64,000 bases of DNA from Jaapia argillacea MUCL 33604 (lineage: Eukaryota; Basidiomycota; Agaricomycetes; Jaapiales; Jaapiaceae), in assembly GCA_000697665.1 (NCBI GenBank), contig KL197740.1, forward strand, positions 84,212 to 148,211, given 5' to 3'. Numbering within the stretch: position 1 is the stretch's first letter; the number at the start of each line of letters is the position of its first letter. Under the pieces are notes generated by a model, which saw only the letters and a list, made by a program, of their open reading frames with translations, was not told where the DNA came from and ran no database searches. Below, piece by piece: positions 1 through 12,283 of the stretch. Both the position numbers and the translations under genes were made by a program.

Positions 1-3000
1 ATGTCGTGTGGCATCGAAAATTGTACCAAGGTCGGCATCGAGGCCAATCGTGCTGAGAGCATGAAGTGCTTCTGCTCGCCCGGCGAACCAAACAGATTCT
101 AGAACAGCTGTATTTGCTCTCGCCTCACCATCCCAGGACTCAGGATTCAAGTGATCCAGCTTCTCCATCCGTGTAACCTTCAGTCGACGGTGGCCTGCAT
201 CAAGGTGTGGGTTACGGGCGAGGACCGCGTCGATGTCGACAGCTGCTCCGAGACGATCGACAAGTTGTTTGAAGTTGAAATTTGGGTTGTGGCCGCCTTG
301 CATGCGAAGTCGGCCAAATAACACCTCCAAACGATCATCTCCCATCCAGAATAGATAGATGTCCTCGTTACCATCCTCCTCTTGCTGCTTCGCAACACAG
401 AAGAATGCGTTCTTGACAGTAGTTTGCATGTCCGAGTAGAGTTGTGCAGGCATGAGGTTGGAGCGATATTTGCGAAATAGGATGAATGCCATGTGAGCAT
501 ATTTGCTCAGCGCAGTCAGCTGTTCCTTTAGGCTCCAGCAACGTGCAGGTGACAGATCACAACGTCCAATGAATGCATGGACAAAGCTGGAAAACATCTC
601 AGCGATGACACGGATAACTTTGACCTCTTGGAGGATACTGGGATTAGCATCTATCCCACCAATCTCGCGAATGGCCTGCACAAGTTCGATTGCACGTGGT
701 ACATCTTGAGCATCTGCAGGGTTCATTAGAACATCGATCTCGTGTTCGGAGTGATGTCCAGTCCGACAAAGATGACGAATCCATGTGTGGCGATTGATAA
801 TTGTATCGCCAACCAACATGCCCTGTTGGGTACGAAGAAGTCGAGCAATGCCTAATGATGACATTGTTAATTTAGAGTACCAAACATGGAATCGATGCAG
901 ACGAATGTTTAATCTCGTGTTTCCAGTCAAAATCGGCTGTAATGTCTCCATCTCCAACGTACATATTTAATCCAGGCAATCCACCAAGTCGCTTGTAAAG
1001 AGGATGTAAGGGGTCGATGGTGTACTTCATTAGCAGGAAGAAGACCATTGCTTGCCGACCTGCATCTCCATCAGATGCGATGGACCATATTGGACCATAC
1101 AGCGGTGCTCCGACCTGGTTCCACGACGAAATAACTGTTGTAAGTATCTGGGCAGACTCCTCAGGCGTCTCAGATTTACAGGTCAGAGATACGACAATCG
1201 GGAAGGCCCCACGAAGTTCGGTCCCAAACGATCCAAGAGCAATAACAGAGGCCTCTTTGCCATAGTGGATACGTCCATCAGCAAGGGCTTTTGCAATCAA
1301 CTCAGCACTCTCCAGGGTGGTGAGTTGCATGGGGACGGAGGGTCCATGCTTCCGACAAAATCCGCCTGCTGCATCAACATGGGGGAAGTAACATGCTTGT
1401 TCCTCCTGGCTAACCTCATCCCAGAAAACAGACATCCCTCGCCGAGGCAGACGAATGGGTTCGAGGGCTTGGGCCCTCTGCAGGAAGATTTCTCGCATAT
1501 TGAACTGAATTTCTTCGGCAGTTGGTATGCCCAGACTGGGCATGATACGTGTAAACGTCCGGTTACGACGGAGTGTGGTGATGGAGGGAATTGCAATGTA
1601 ATGATTGAGGGCGTAGAGTAGCTTACGTCCTCCAAGACGGGAAATAAGAACCGCCATATCAGAATCTACATGCCCATACCCTCGCGCTTGATAATTGCCG
1701 AGAAGGGAGTCCTCAAGTCTCGAGATGATCGTTGATAGGCCAACACCCTCTTTCATTGCTTGACGAATGAGCTGTTGAATGCGAGGAATATCACCCCGTG
1801 CTACAGCCATCAAGAGACTCCGAGAGGTTTGTTGCCGCTGCATGAGCGAAGCACATTTTCGACCCAGGTTTAAGCTCTGCGACGAGTCAGTAAGACTTCC
1901 TCCAAAGTGTTAGGATGATCTGGCTTACCTCACGTTTCAAAGCCAGGATTGTCTGGTCCCGCTCCTTCAAGAGATCCCGAAGCTGCTCGTGTGTGAGGTA
2001 CTTGTGGTTTGTATGAGCAGATACATGTCGAGCCATCACCGCGAGATGCTCAACCTCCTTAACAACCATCTGACATTGAGCACATGGACTGCCTTCCGAA
2101 ATGGAGAGCAGAGTGCAATGGTCGGAGCGGACATGAAAATCATGGCTGTTTCGCTCAACGGCGCAAAACCGGTAGCCAAGGCTCGATGGGTCAAATCCGT
2201 GGCGCTGGAAGGGATATGTTTCGAAGAAGTGATCCTTGGGCCAATTGAGCGGGATTCCGAGACATTCGATAAGGGAAGAGGAAACATGGGATGCTGGTGG
2301 CGAAAATGGTGGCGGAGGTGGCAGAGGTGGCGGAGGAGGTGGTGGTAGCAATGGTGGTATATCGGTCATGATGCCGTCGAAGTTCCTTAAAAATGATATG
2401 GATAAGTATCGCAGACACCAAAGATCGTGTCAAAAACCCTTACATTAATGAATCCATGTCCGACATCTGAGTGTCCCCAAAGTCGCAAGGTGCTACAGTC
2501 ACTGGTACTAGGTGGCCTTGGTTGGATATGAAAGGAATGGGGGCGGCGTGGAACAATCGGGGACCAGAGTGTGGTTGCAGAAGTGGTAATATGGGAAATA
2601 GGGCCTCTCGAGCAGCTCACGTTTGAGAAAGTGTGGCCTCCTGACCACGAACACGACACTTCAAACTCGACATATGGTTTTGAAGAGGGCCCATGTTCAT
2701 CCCACAGGAACCTGTCGTGATCCACTCAGAACAAGTAGGGCAGACAACACGGTATGTTCCATTGTTGGTATTAGTGTCCCAAGTAAGGTTCACTGCTTGA
2801 AGCGAAAAAGACGACGCGGCCGGCGCGTCGAGTTGGGTAGGAAGGGGGAGGGGTTGAGAGAATGGAGGCGGAAGATCTGGTGGGGACCAAACTGATGTGG
2901 AATCTAAGAGGGGGGAGAAATCCGGGTTTAAAGAATGACTGGTGGGAGAGATGGCGTTGCTTCGATAGGCCGAAGCACTGGAGTCATTGGGTACTGGAAT

Positions 3001-3369
3001 CGAAAGGAGTGAAGGAAAACAGCCTTGAGTGAAGGCTTCGGATGTGTGGCCAGGAAATTGGAAGGGCGTATTTTGATCGTCAACCGCCATGGCCTGACAG
3101 CTGGTGACCGGAAATGTGAGCGCGTCTTGCAATTCACGAGATCCATCAAACTCGAAATTGGTGAGGTTTTTATTTGCGTAACCATCTAGAAAGGAAGGAT
3201 CTAGTTGACCAAGACCTGGCCAAGAGGGTTGTGGAGTTCGTGGGGAATTAAAGAGCGAGGACGAGTGAGGGGGCTTCCAACCCAAACGTGGCGAACATTC
3301 GTGCAAGGGAAAGGTGTCTTCGGAGCCATTGAGAGATATGGACGAAGAGATAGGCTCATCGTCAAACAT
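1..3369 (-). pseudogene. transposase-like multicopy protein, partial, probably frameshifted
   Basis: Seen: exons 3369-2621, 2385-1929, 1876-~903 and ~851 to beyond the left edge; the first two junctions close in phase (introns 2386-2620 and 1877-1928). The N-terminus is Ser/Pro-rich with a C-x2-C...H-type motif near 2660-2750. Exon 2 opens with a poly-Pro run, then C-x2-C and H-x3-H residues and a short coiled coil. The third exon ends at DFDWKHEIK, and the downstream frame (LLRTQQGMLVGD, later DDRLEVLFGRLRMQGGHNP) is open to the edge. Known: I recognise this as a family repeated in many Agaricomycete genomes. Inference: the acidic-H-x-K block and the ExxFGxxRxxGGxNxN-like block resemble THAP9/P-element transposases. 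Odd: no GT-AG intron between 852 and 905 restores the frame without losing the conserved LLRT block, so a one-base frameshift is likely; an alternative 58-nt intron exists but deletes that block. The 3' end lies outside the window. Confidence 0.7.
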
Positions 3370-3604
3370 ATATGTTATGCGCAATGACAGCCATACGCAA
3401 TGACGCCGCCATCCACTGACAAGAGACAAACGGCGAACTACAGAGGAAAGGGCGGGATTTGCACATGGAGGCAAATTCCACGCCACCCTTCCACGTGTCA
3501 TCCACATTCCACGAAATCGTCAATTTCATCAGTTTCAGGTTGTCGAAAAGGCTCGTTATTGGACAGGTGTACACTGGGACCTCATGACCTTAGCATTACA
3601 TCTC

Positions 3605-4045
3605 CAATTTCAGCATATCTGAAGCTCAGCAAAAGTTTTGAGAAAATGGGCAAAATGTCGCGAGTGTGGCTGAAAAAAGACCCCGGGCACCACTAGGCTA
3701 TCCACCTGTCAAGAGGACGATGTACCCGATTCAGATCTTGTCCACCTCTTGTTCTGTCCACCTCTTGCTCCGAGTCATCCAAGTCCTCACGTCACGTGGT
3801 CCCTTGCACGTGCTGTCAGCGAAACTGCATTCCTGATTTTTTTCCGCTGTAGGGCTCAGATAGTTGTGTGGTTGCGCAAGCGTACATAGATGCGGCGTCA
3901 CCCCCATACAACGCTGTTACTTTGGAGACTTAGAAAGTCAACAAAAAGTTTTGGGAAAACGCAAGGAAAGGTGATGGACTAAAAGTGGCTGAAGGTTGAC
4001 CCCGGACACCACCTGGTACCCAGTGTCAGGAATGATCCCGATCCA
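3605..4045. repeat. diverged direct repeat, two copies about 315 bp apart
   Basis: Blocks near 3621-3710 and 3935-4025 share, in the same order, an A-rich stretch (AAAAGTTTTG), then GTGGCTGAA, then GACCCCGG-CACCAC, followed by CC/T-rich sequence. Spacing is 313-319 bp across the blocks. This is an old tandem duplication in non-coding DNA. Confidence 0.55.
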
Positions 4046-7000
4046 CATCTGGTCCATCTCAGCTTGGCTCTCGTTCCGCTCGGAGGTCAAAGCCATTGTC
4101 GCCCTAGTTGCGCACCTGCTGGGACTATCTTTGTTTTCCCTACGCAGTCACGACCGTCGTCCATGTCCTTCGTCTCTCCAGCCTCGTCCGCCTGTCGCCA
4201 GCTCCGCGCCCGAACATGGGTTTGTCACTAGAATCATCTCTCTCGCGTCTCAACGTTCACAGGAGCCAACATTTCCGTCGCCGAGAGGTACAGTTCGGAC
4301 TTAGGGAATCAATTCCAGCCGAGGATCAGGTGCCTAGAAAGGCGTTGGAATGACTGCCACTGAACTCATGGCAAGCGAAGTTGAGAAGGAAAAGTCGTCG
4401 CTACTGCCGCTGTCGGGAAAACACCAAGACCACTAGATCATTATGATCACGCCACCATATCGTGGCCTGTGTTGGTTTAGTTCCTATCGGTATATCGGAT
4501 CAACTGTAGTGAGTCCAAGTCTCAAGACCTCGGAGAATATGCCGAACTTCCTCTTTCAAGGATTCCAGCCATGCCTCTCATTCTCCCAAGGCCTGATGAT
4601 ACCAGCCGGCTACGTGATAGCACGATGTACGTATTTTTCCTTATCGCCGCCTGGTGAACCTTGACCTGATGGTTTCAACCGCCGTAGCTTTTCTCTAGTT
4701 TTCTCCGTTATCCCCTGATTTCTCAGCCCAAGGGAGCCGCCGCCTCTAGTGAGTCCTACCTCTACAACCTGGATTCATCGTGGGCAGAATCTCGGGGCCT
4801 ATCCAAATGTCTCGTCGTGGATTGCGTCCTGGCGTCATGACTGACAGTAACAACGCCTCAGAGTCGCCGGTCTTTCTTGTTCAAGTCAGCCGCCGGGCCG
4901 AGTTGGGGACTCTCAGTGGCACATCAAGGATTCCGCACATTTCCCGAAGATTCCGGTCCTCGCCCATTGAGCGTGTCTCAATATTGAATCCACTATTAAG
5001 GGAGCTATGGGCGTCCCACGAGCCCTCCCTATATTACCCTCGGTATGTGCATCTTCCTCGTCGTCCGCGGGCTTCATCCATTCTTCTCAGACATGAATGC
5101 AAACTCATCGCATGAATGTTGATAACGTTCTTGTTTAGTGATCGACTAGTCACCCACCCAGCCATGACCAACGCCAACAACGACCCCAATTTTAGATCCA
5201 GCTGGTATCCTCAATTTACTCTATGGATCTTACGTGGTTTCTCAACCTTCTTGCTCCGTTTCACTTGCTGCGTCGGTAATCGCCTTGAAATCAGTTGAAA
5301 ACTCGGCAAGATCCTTATGTATGTGTCGGGCCTGTGGCTTTCACTTTGCGGCAGGTTCAATTTTTCCATCTGTGGCTGCTACACTATCTGATCCTCGGAC
5401 GCCATGTCACCTTGCTCTGCGAAATGCTATTTCCACGCAGTTTGGTCATCCGCCTACACGTTCTGTTCATCCCCCCCAAAAACGGTACTCACGGTGTTGA
5501 GAGTCTTCCGGTGCTAAATCAATACGCGCCTAGATACCTCTCTCCACTTTATGCTATGAGCCCTTATCGTCATTCCTCGGAGTTTGCACCATAACCCTCT
5601 CCGCGGGCGAGTGGTCTGTCTGCACGGCACGCTCGGAGTTCCTCGCCCGCTGGTCAGCCATCAGCTACCGTCATGTATCACTGTTGACCTACTCGAGAGT
5701 TGCCCTGCCCTGCTAGGTTTCGATGCAGCGGAGATCTTCGAAACTCTCCCGCGGATATTACAAGGCTGAAGCTCTGCACCAACCCTCCCCTCGGTAACAC
5801 CCTCCGGGAATCTCTTTGCGCCATTCTGGAGCTCATGGCCTTGGCATGCCCATCGCTGAGCGTCTCGCGAATTTCAAATTTCTTCACTCGTAACTATATG
5901 CTAGCCTTGTCCTCGGGATCGTGACCTGTGGATGGATGGACGACCTCGAGGAACACACGACCATATCGGTTTTGTTCTGAACCAGCACCAGTGCGACGAC
6001 GTCCCAGTGCATATGTCATTTTCATCCCTCGTGCTTGAAACCAATTTCAACACTCGCGGCTGTCTACATCCGTGATGAATCGAACTCGTGTTTTCCAAGT
6101 CCTTTTCGTTCCGGCCGCTTATTTGTCATTTTCTACGAAATCGCTGCACACGAGAATGCATTTCCCCTGAACTCTCAGAGCCCGATGCCTGTATCCGCGG
6201 CTGCGAGGGCGGTTTGGGATTGTAGGCTAGTCGCCATAATCGTTCTACAAAGTCTCATGTATGGGCGAGTTCAACTCATACCCGCGGCGCTTTATCCCTC
6301 GGCATTCTGACTGCTCACTGAGCAACTGAACTTGCTACTTCTAAGCTCCTCGGAAGTCAGCCTTTCGCCATTCCATGGCTGCGCGGTCGTCGAGACCTAT
6401 CCTTGCCAAACCATTCTCGTCGGGGTTAACTTTTGCTCCCTGGACTTTTCTTGCACTGGGAACCACGGAATCCGAGCTCAATCTCCCATTCACCCGAGGC
6501 CTCGAGGACGTCCGACTCTGGCCAGTTCAAGACATAGGACACCATCCACGACTTTACTCAAATCGTTATTGTCTCGACAAACGTTGTACTATACATCCTT
6601 CTCCTGTCGGACATCATCCAACACCGCGGTCAGCGTGAGCCCTCGGGGTATGTGCATTCTTCACTTATCCGCGGGCTGCGAGGGTGGTTTTGTAGGGCTC
6701 ATCGCCACAGCATACCAATCGTTCGCCGGAACATTAGTGTTTTAGCAGCGTTTGTGATCGAGTAATCCTCGTCTCGGTACGTTTTGTCTGATCTATGACG
6801 TTCAACGATCCTTCTCCTCAAGATTGGATCTATGCTTGAGGTTATGTTCATTCACTCGAATGGTAGCTTATTTGAGTCCGAAGGCTAACTCTAATTGTTC
6901 CTTATTGTTGTCTCGCCGTTGCGTAGACATGTTATTGTTTCGACAGCAGTCCCAATTTGCATTTGCAGCCCAGATCAGTACCACTGCTGTCACTGGTTCC

Positions 7001-8587
7001 TTCACTGACCTGACGAAGCTATTTGATCCTCGGAATGCTGAATCCACCTTGTCCTCGGCCGCGAGGGCCCTTGTCTCTCTGCAGTTCACACCGCCACACA
7101 ACAAGATTCAGTATCGCGGGAAGCCTTATTGTTATGAGTTGGGTTTCTGAACTGACACCTCCTCGTCCCGGTGCGTTTTGCCCGATCCTAGCGTTGGCCT
7201 CCCATTTGATCCTCGGAAATGAAGGCTACAATAACTCTACCCTCCTTCAGGTGGTGGGTGTGGTTGGGGTTATGTACAGTCATCCGATCGCTACCCTACA
7301 CGAGGACTGTTACCTCCGAGTCGCCCCATCTCTCATTGTCAAGGCTTATTGTTTCGACACTGGTCTTACCACCCCTCCGGCCAGACTCACAACCACCTCG
7401 ACTATCTGATCCTCGCCTCCCTCGGCTGCGACAGCTCAACCCTCGTTCCTACTATGAGGTCATCCAGATTGAGACCACATCTATGAATCATCCATGCGAA
7501 GCCAAGGTAACACGTCAAGTTTCGAAAATACCAAATACTAGTGCTATAATGTTCCGCGGATAGGTATGCGAGGCAATTCACTCAGGAGCACGGTTTCCAC
7601 TAGTTATGAGCTCCTTATTGTTCTGCACAAGCGTGCACGCCCCATCGACTCAGTTATTCTAGATGACCGGGATGCTCTTACCAAGTTGGGTTCGACTCGG
7701 CCGCGGGAGAAGCAAGCTCCCTCCTCATTGTCTAGCACACGGCGGCACTTTTGCGATTCATCCCGAGGGCAATGTATGTTATCTTGGGAAGTTCAGGCTC
7801 GTGTACCTTACAGCCGAGTAGCTTGCGGGGTGGCGTTGAGCATGTGTACGAAGGATGGAGAAATAGACTTGACCTCTTTGCTCCTAGTAGGCGGACAGTA
7901 CATTAGTCATGGTTGTCGCTGGGTTTGGGGTTTTACGCACCATCCCCGGCCATCGGCCGACGCATGCGTGTTGTTCGTTACGCTATGGTATCGTTTAGAG
8001 GCCGAAGGTGAGCAGCAATCTCATTTGGGGAAGTCCGAGTCGGAGTCCTGCCAATAGAGAGCTTCTGTCGATACAGTGATGTTTGGCTTTAGCCGTTGTT
8101 CGCTCGAGAGACATCGAGCTCACCCGAATATTTTGGGTTTTCAGATTACTCTCTGTGATGCACGAGGCAAAACCTGTCTCACAAAAGAAACAAAAAGAAA
8201 CAAAAAGGAGAAGAGATGTCGGGTAGATATGGAGAAGCTGCTAGCGGCGATTTCCTGCCACGTGTACGCGAGATATGTGAATGCCCTTATACTTCCTCGG
8301 AGTTGATCCATGCTATCCGCGGATATGGAACCAGATTGGCACCATTTGCGAACTGAGTTTGGCCAGGGCGACGGCAACGCTCTCAGCGGCCGTCCCGCAT
8401 GACTGGCACGCATGCACTGCTTTCCCGCCAACTCTCATTTGCGAGTGAGAAAGCCGAGGACATGAACTTCCGAACCTTGTCTTTCCTTGCCCTTTTGCAG
8501 CGGTCCGATCACCTTCTGGACAGTTATAAACCCCTCGTCCCTCGCTCCATTCCTCACTTCATCCCCCTTACGACCAGCGAAACCAAC
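4046..8587. other. gene-poor stretch with recurring degenerate motifs
   Basis: No open frame here has recognisable content or a plausible exon structure. Several motifs recur in diverged form: TTATTGTTTCGACA-like sequence (6565, 6931, 7344, shorter versions at 6901, 7125, 7612), GATCCTCGG (7025, 7209 and neighbours), CCGCGG-CTGCGAGGG (about 6197, 6670, 7058), and a pair reading CCTCGTC-CGGT-CGTTTTG (about 6768 and 7160). It looks like decayed repetitive DNA; no terminal repeats or transposase were found. Confidence 0.45.
8525..8530 (+). promoter_or_regulatory. TATA box
   Basis: TATAAA lies 58 bp before the ATG of the ICMT-family gene, a spacing that leaves a short 5' leader. Confidence 0.5.
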
Positions 8588-9326
8588 ATGACAGCCACTC
8601 GAGCTATTCTCATCCTCGTCCAAGCCATTGCTAACCAGCTGGCTACGACCTCACCCAACAAGAGCCATTCTCATACGAAATACTACACGAACCAGAACTG
8701 GCTGCTTCAAATGGCACCGTTATTCTTTGTGGTAAGTCTCATAAGCTCTGCTACACCACTTTACCTGATTGCCGCCCTTATAGCTGCAACAACCCGCTGT
8801 ATGGATCCTCACGTTGTTAGAGATCCTGACGGCGTTCCCTGGTCTCACCACACCGACGACACCGGCCACCATCTGTCCCGCCAAACCCATGCCATCCCTC
8901 CTCCCCACCCCTTTCTTCTACGCCGGAATTGCCTTGTCCGTCATCGGCGCCCTCATCCGAGTCACTTGCTACCGAACCCTCGGTTCACAATTCACCTTCG
9001 ACCTCTCCATCGCAGAGAACCATAAACTCATCCAGTCAGATTTATACGGCTGGGTCCGTCACCCATCTTACACGGGCTCGATGTGCCTTATCTCCGGTCT
9101 CACTCTCGTCCACTTGACGAACGGAGGCTGGTTGGTGCAGTGCGGTTGGGTTCAGCCGTGGAGTATCGGCGTTTTGGCTTGGTGGGCGATTTGGTGGTCG
9201 TATTATATCGCTGTTGCGATTACCAGGGGACACGCTGAGGACGATCAATTGAGGAAGGTGTTCAAGAAGGAGTGGGAGGAGTATGCCAGCAGGGTGCCTT
9301 GGTGGTTTGTCCCCGGGCTCGTTTGA
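8588..9326 (+). CDS. isoprenylcysteine carboxyl methyltransferase-family protein
   Basis: Two exons, 8588-8731 and 8784-9326, joined by a 52-nt intron in phase, give 228 aa. Known: ICMT enzymes are ER-membrane methyltransferases that use S-adenosylmethionine to methylate the carboxyl group of prenylated C-terminal cysteines. Seen: a hydrophobic N-terminal segment, a segment around FYAGIALSVIGALIRV, the signature RHPSYTGS, a further hydrophobic pair, and the C-terminal block with R-x3-ED-x2-L-x3-F-x3-W-x2-Y ending VPWWFVPGLV; the RHP and E/W/Y residues are those expected to build the cofactor and substrate site. The length matches the short fungal members of the family. The ATG follows a TATA box by 58 bp, and the upstream in-frame region is not needed for the fold. 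Whether the substrate is really a prenylated protein cannot be told from sequence, as Agaricomycetes have several paralogues. Confidence 0.88.
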
Positions 9327-9670
9327 GTGGGAAAAATGGTCTGAGGGGTTCTCTGCCGTTCGAACAGTCATTGTACATAGGCTCCTCTTGTTCGATTTTC
9401 GATGAAGGCGGGTGCAAGTTGTCGTAGATATGTGCAACTACCGAAGTTTTTTTTTTTTTGCTTTGTCATCATTGGGGGGTCGCTTTCAAATTATGGGTGC
9501 TTCAGAAGAAAATAAAGAAAATATGAGCACCGAGCATTAGCGAGTGTTTTATGTGATACAACTCGGGCAGACTGGCAGGGAAGCAAGAGGAAAGGGTCCA
9601 GCGGGAGACCGGTCCATCAGAAGGTCCAAGGCTGGGTCCATCGTCCCACCGGCAAATTTATCAGATAACA
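9327..9670. other. intergenic spacer with a T-tract
   Basis: The spacer between two plus-strand genes has a run of T at about 9448-9460 and an A-rich stretch around 9508-9530. No gene or clear promoter motif was seen. Confidence 0.5.
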
Positions 9671-11999
9671 ATGTTGAACGATGCAGATCACCAAGGTCCC
9701 GACCCCGACCCTCGTTCCCTCTTGATTCTCTACGCTACAGAAACCGGAACTGCTCAAGATGCTGCAGATCGTATCGCTCGAAATTGTCGCAGGATACATT
9801 TTCAATGTCGGGTCGTCAATATGGATGACTATCCTCTCGTGAGTATTTTTCTCGCTTTCCGACTCACGTCTTCAAAATTCTGAGTGGGACGGTTAATCTT
9901 TATTATTTTGGAATTAGGAAGAACTAGTTTCTGAAGATTTGATTGTCTTCGTCGTTTCTACCACTGGAACGGGTATCGAGCCTCGTTCAATGACTCCCCT
10001 TTGGACTATGCTCCTTCGGTCGGACCTCCCAACCGATCTCTTTGAGGATATGCAGTTTGCAGTTTTCGGGTTGGGAGACACATCGTACGAAAAATTTTGT
10101 TGGCCTGCGAAGAAGTTGAGTAGACGGCTGGAGAGTCTTGGAGCCGTGGAGATTTGTGCGAGAGGGGAAGGGGATGAGCAACATGACCTTGGGTGAGTTT
10201 CTTAGTGTCTTTTCACCTGGGAACAGAATATTTATGTGTTCGTTTCTGCGTAGGATAGACGGAGCTCTCCTTCCTTGGATATCAAAGTTGATTGACGCCC
10301 TTCTCACGATCTATCCCCTCCCGCCAGGGCTAGAGATCGACCGTCCAGACGTCCTCCCCCCAGCTCGAGTCTCACTGACAGTGGTCCCAGCTTCCGCCCT
10401 TCACGAAGCATCTGACCCACTTCAACTCGACGATGGATATCACACCGCTACCCTCACCTCCAACTTCCGGATCACTGCGGAAGATTGGTGGCAAGATGTC
10501 CGACATTTCGAATTCGATTTCGAAGATGACATCAAGTGAGTTCATTTCGTAGCCGATCAACTGCGAGCCGACCTCAAGTGCCTGTTAGGTACAGACCTGG
10601 AGATGTTGCTGTGATACACCCTGAGGTGTCACACTCGGACGTGGAGAAGTCTTTGGTTAGTCTTGGTTGGGAGGCTATCGCCGATGAGCCGTTTCAGGTT
10701 CAGCAGACGCTAGGAGGTGAGAATGTTTTTAGTCGGTCTTGGTATATGCTGATATTTGAACCGTCCAGACCAAACGTTACCTGACCATTTACCGAAAGTC
10801 ACTACTCTCCGAGCCATTCTAATTCGCCACATCAACGTTAACGACGTCCCGCGCCGTTCGTTTTTTGAGTTTCTACGACATTTCGTTACAGATGAACTGG
10901 AACGGGAGAAATTAGACGATTTTCTCTCGGATGAGGGTGCTGTGAGTCCCATACAATGTGTTCGTTTAGAATTCGAAGCTGATCATATCGCGACTTCCAT
11001 AGGATGATTTATACGATTATTGCCATAGAGTTCGACGAACGATTAGAGAAGTGCTCGAAGAATTTCGGTCGGCGAAGATACCTAGGGAATATGTATTCGA
11101 CGTGTTCCCACCTATGAGGCCTAGGGAGTTCTCCATAGCCAGCTCCGTGAAGGTATGTCATTCAATAGGTTCACCTTCTAATGCATCGCCTGACCTATTC
11201 TGCAGAGACACCCCAAGAAAATCCAGCTATGTGTCGCGATAGTACGATACAAGACCAGGTTAAAGATTCCAAGGAAGGGAGTGGCTACGTCTTATTTGGC
11301 GTCCCTGCGACTCGGTGAGCCATAGCGGAGTACCAGACTTTCTTTCTTTCTTATATGTTGTTTGTTAGGCGATCGGATACGAATAGGTCTACGGCGAGGC
11401 TTGATATCCCTCCCGTCGGAGCCCCATATACCTGTCATATGCGTTGGTCCAGGCACTGGTGTCGCTCCAATGCGCGCTGTTATAGAGGAGCGAATAGAGT
11501 TAGGCTCGACTGGTACATTCCTGGTCCCCTCGAATTCTTCGTTAGTGTCGCTGACGTTTCTGGCAGAAAATACCTTGTATTTTGGTTGTCGTTCAGCATC
11601 GAAAGATCAGCACTACGCTTCGGAGTGGTCGGGCTATGTCGATGGGCAAAATTTGAGGTATCGTTCTGCGTGTTCTCGGGATGGGCCTGAAGGAGTGGCG
11701 AGGGTGTATGTTCAGGACCTTATTTTGCGCGATTCCAAGCGTGTATGGGAGATTTTATATGAGAGGGAGGGATATCTATACATCTCTGGGTACGTGACTC
11801 CGTATTGTGTTGGTGCTGGGGAAAGTAGGAGGCTGATGATATTTGTTTTGAAAGGTCGTCCAATAAGATGCCTGCTGCTATTAGGGCTGCTGTGAGAAGT
11901 ATTGCTCAAGTGGAAGGTGGAATGAGTGGGGATGATGTGAAGGAGTTTGTTGAAAATTTGGAGAGGGAGGGGAGGCTTGTTGAGGAATGTTGGAGTTAG
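9671..11999 (+). CDS. TAH18: NADPH-dependent diflavin oxidoreductase Tah18
   Basis: Nine exons: 9671-9838, 9918-10192, 10254-10535, 10589-10716, 10769-10941, 11003-11152, 11206-11314, 11369-11789, 11855-11999. All phases close, giving 616 aa, the usual size. Known: Tah18 passes electrons from NADPH through FAD and FMN to Dre2, feeding cytosolic Fe-S cluster assembly. Seen, in order: flavodoxin-like FMN domain (LYATETGTAQDAADRIAR near residue 20; VSTTGTG; FGLGDTSYEKFCWPAKKL), a linker, an FAD-binding domain (YRPGD; RPREFSIASS), NADPH-binding GPGTGVAPMR and FGCRSASKDQHYASEW, and the C-terminal YISGSSNKMP block. Domain order and the absence of a membrane anchor separate it from cytochrome P450 reductase. 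No missing key residue was noticed. Confidence 0.95.
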
Positions 12000-12283
12000 A
12001 TGCTTTGAGCTTTTTGGAGTACTTACCTGGTCAAATGTTTGAGGGACGACCAGCGGCCTCGTTGAGCTCTCAACTCTGTGACCTACTGAATGATGTATCA
12101 TGAGATTTGGCCCAAGTCATTTCGCTTTCGAACAGGCGGCGAGAAACCCTCAAGTTTTTAGAGTGACAGGAACAGTGTGACTCAGCGTGATCACTGGCAT
12201 TTCGCGTTAACATTCCCTGGCTTCAGCCACCGTCCGCAACCCCATTACTTTCCCAATTCTCTCGTAGTATCTGACTGTGCAAC

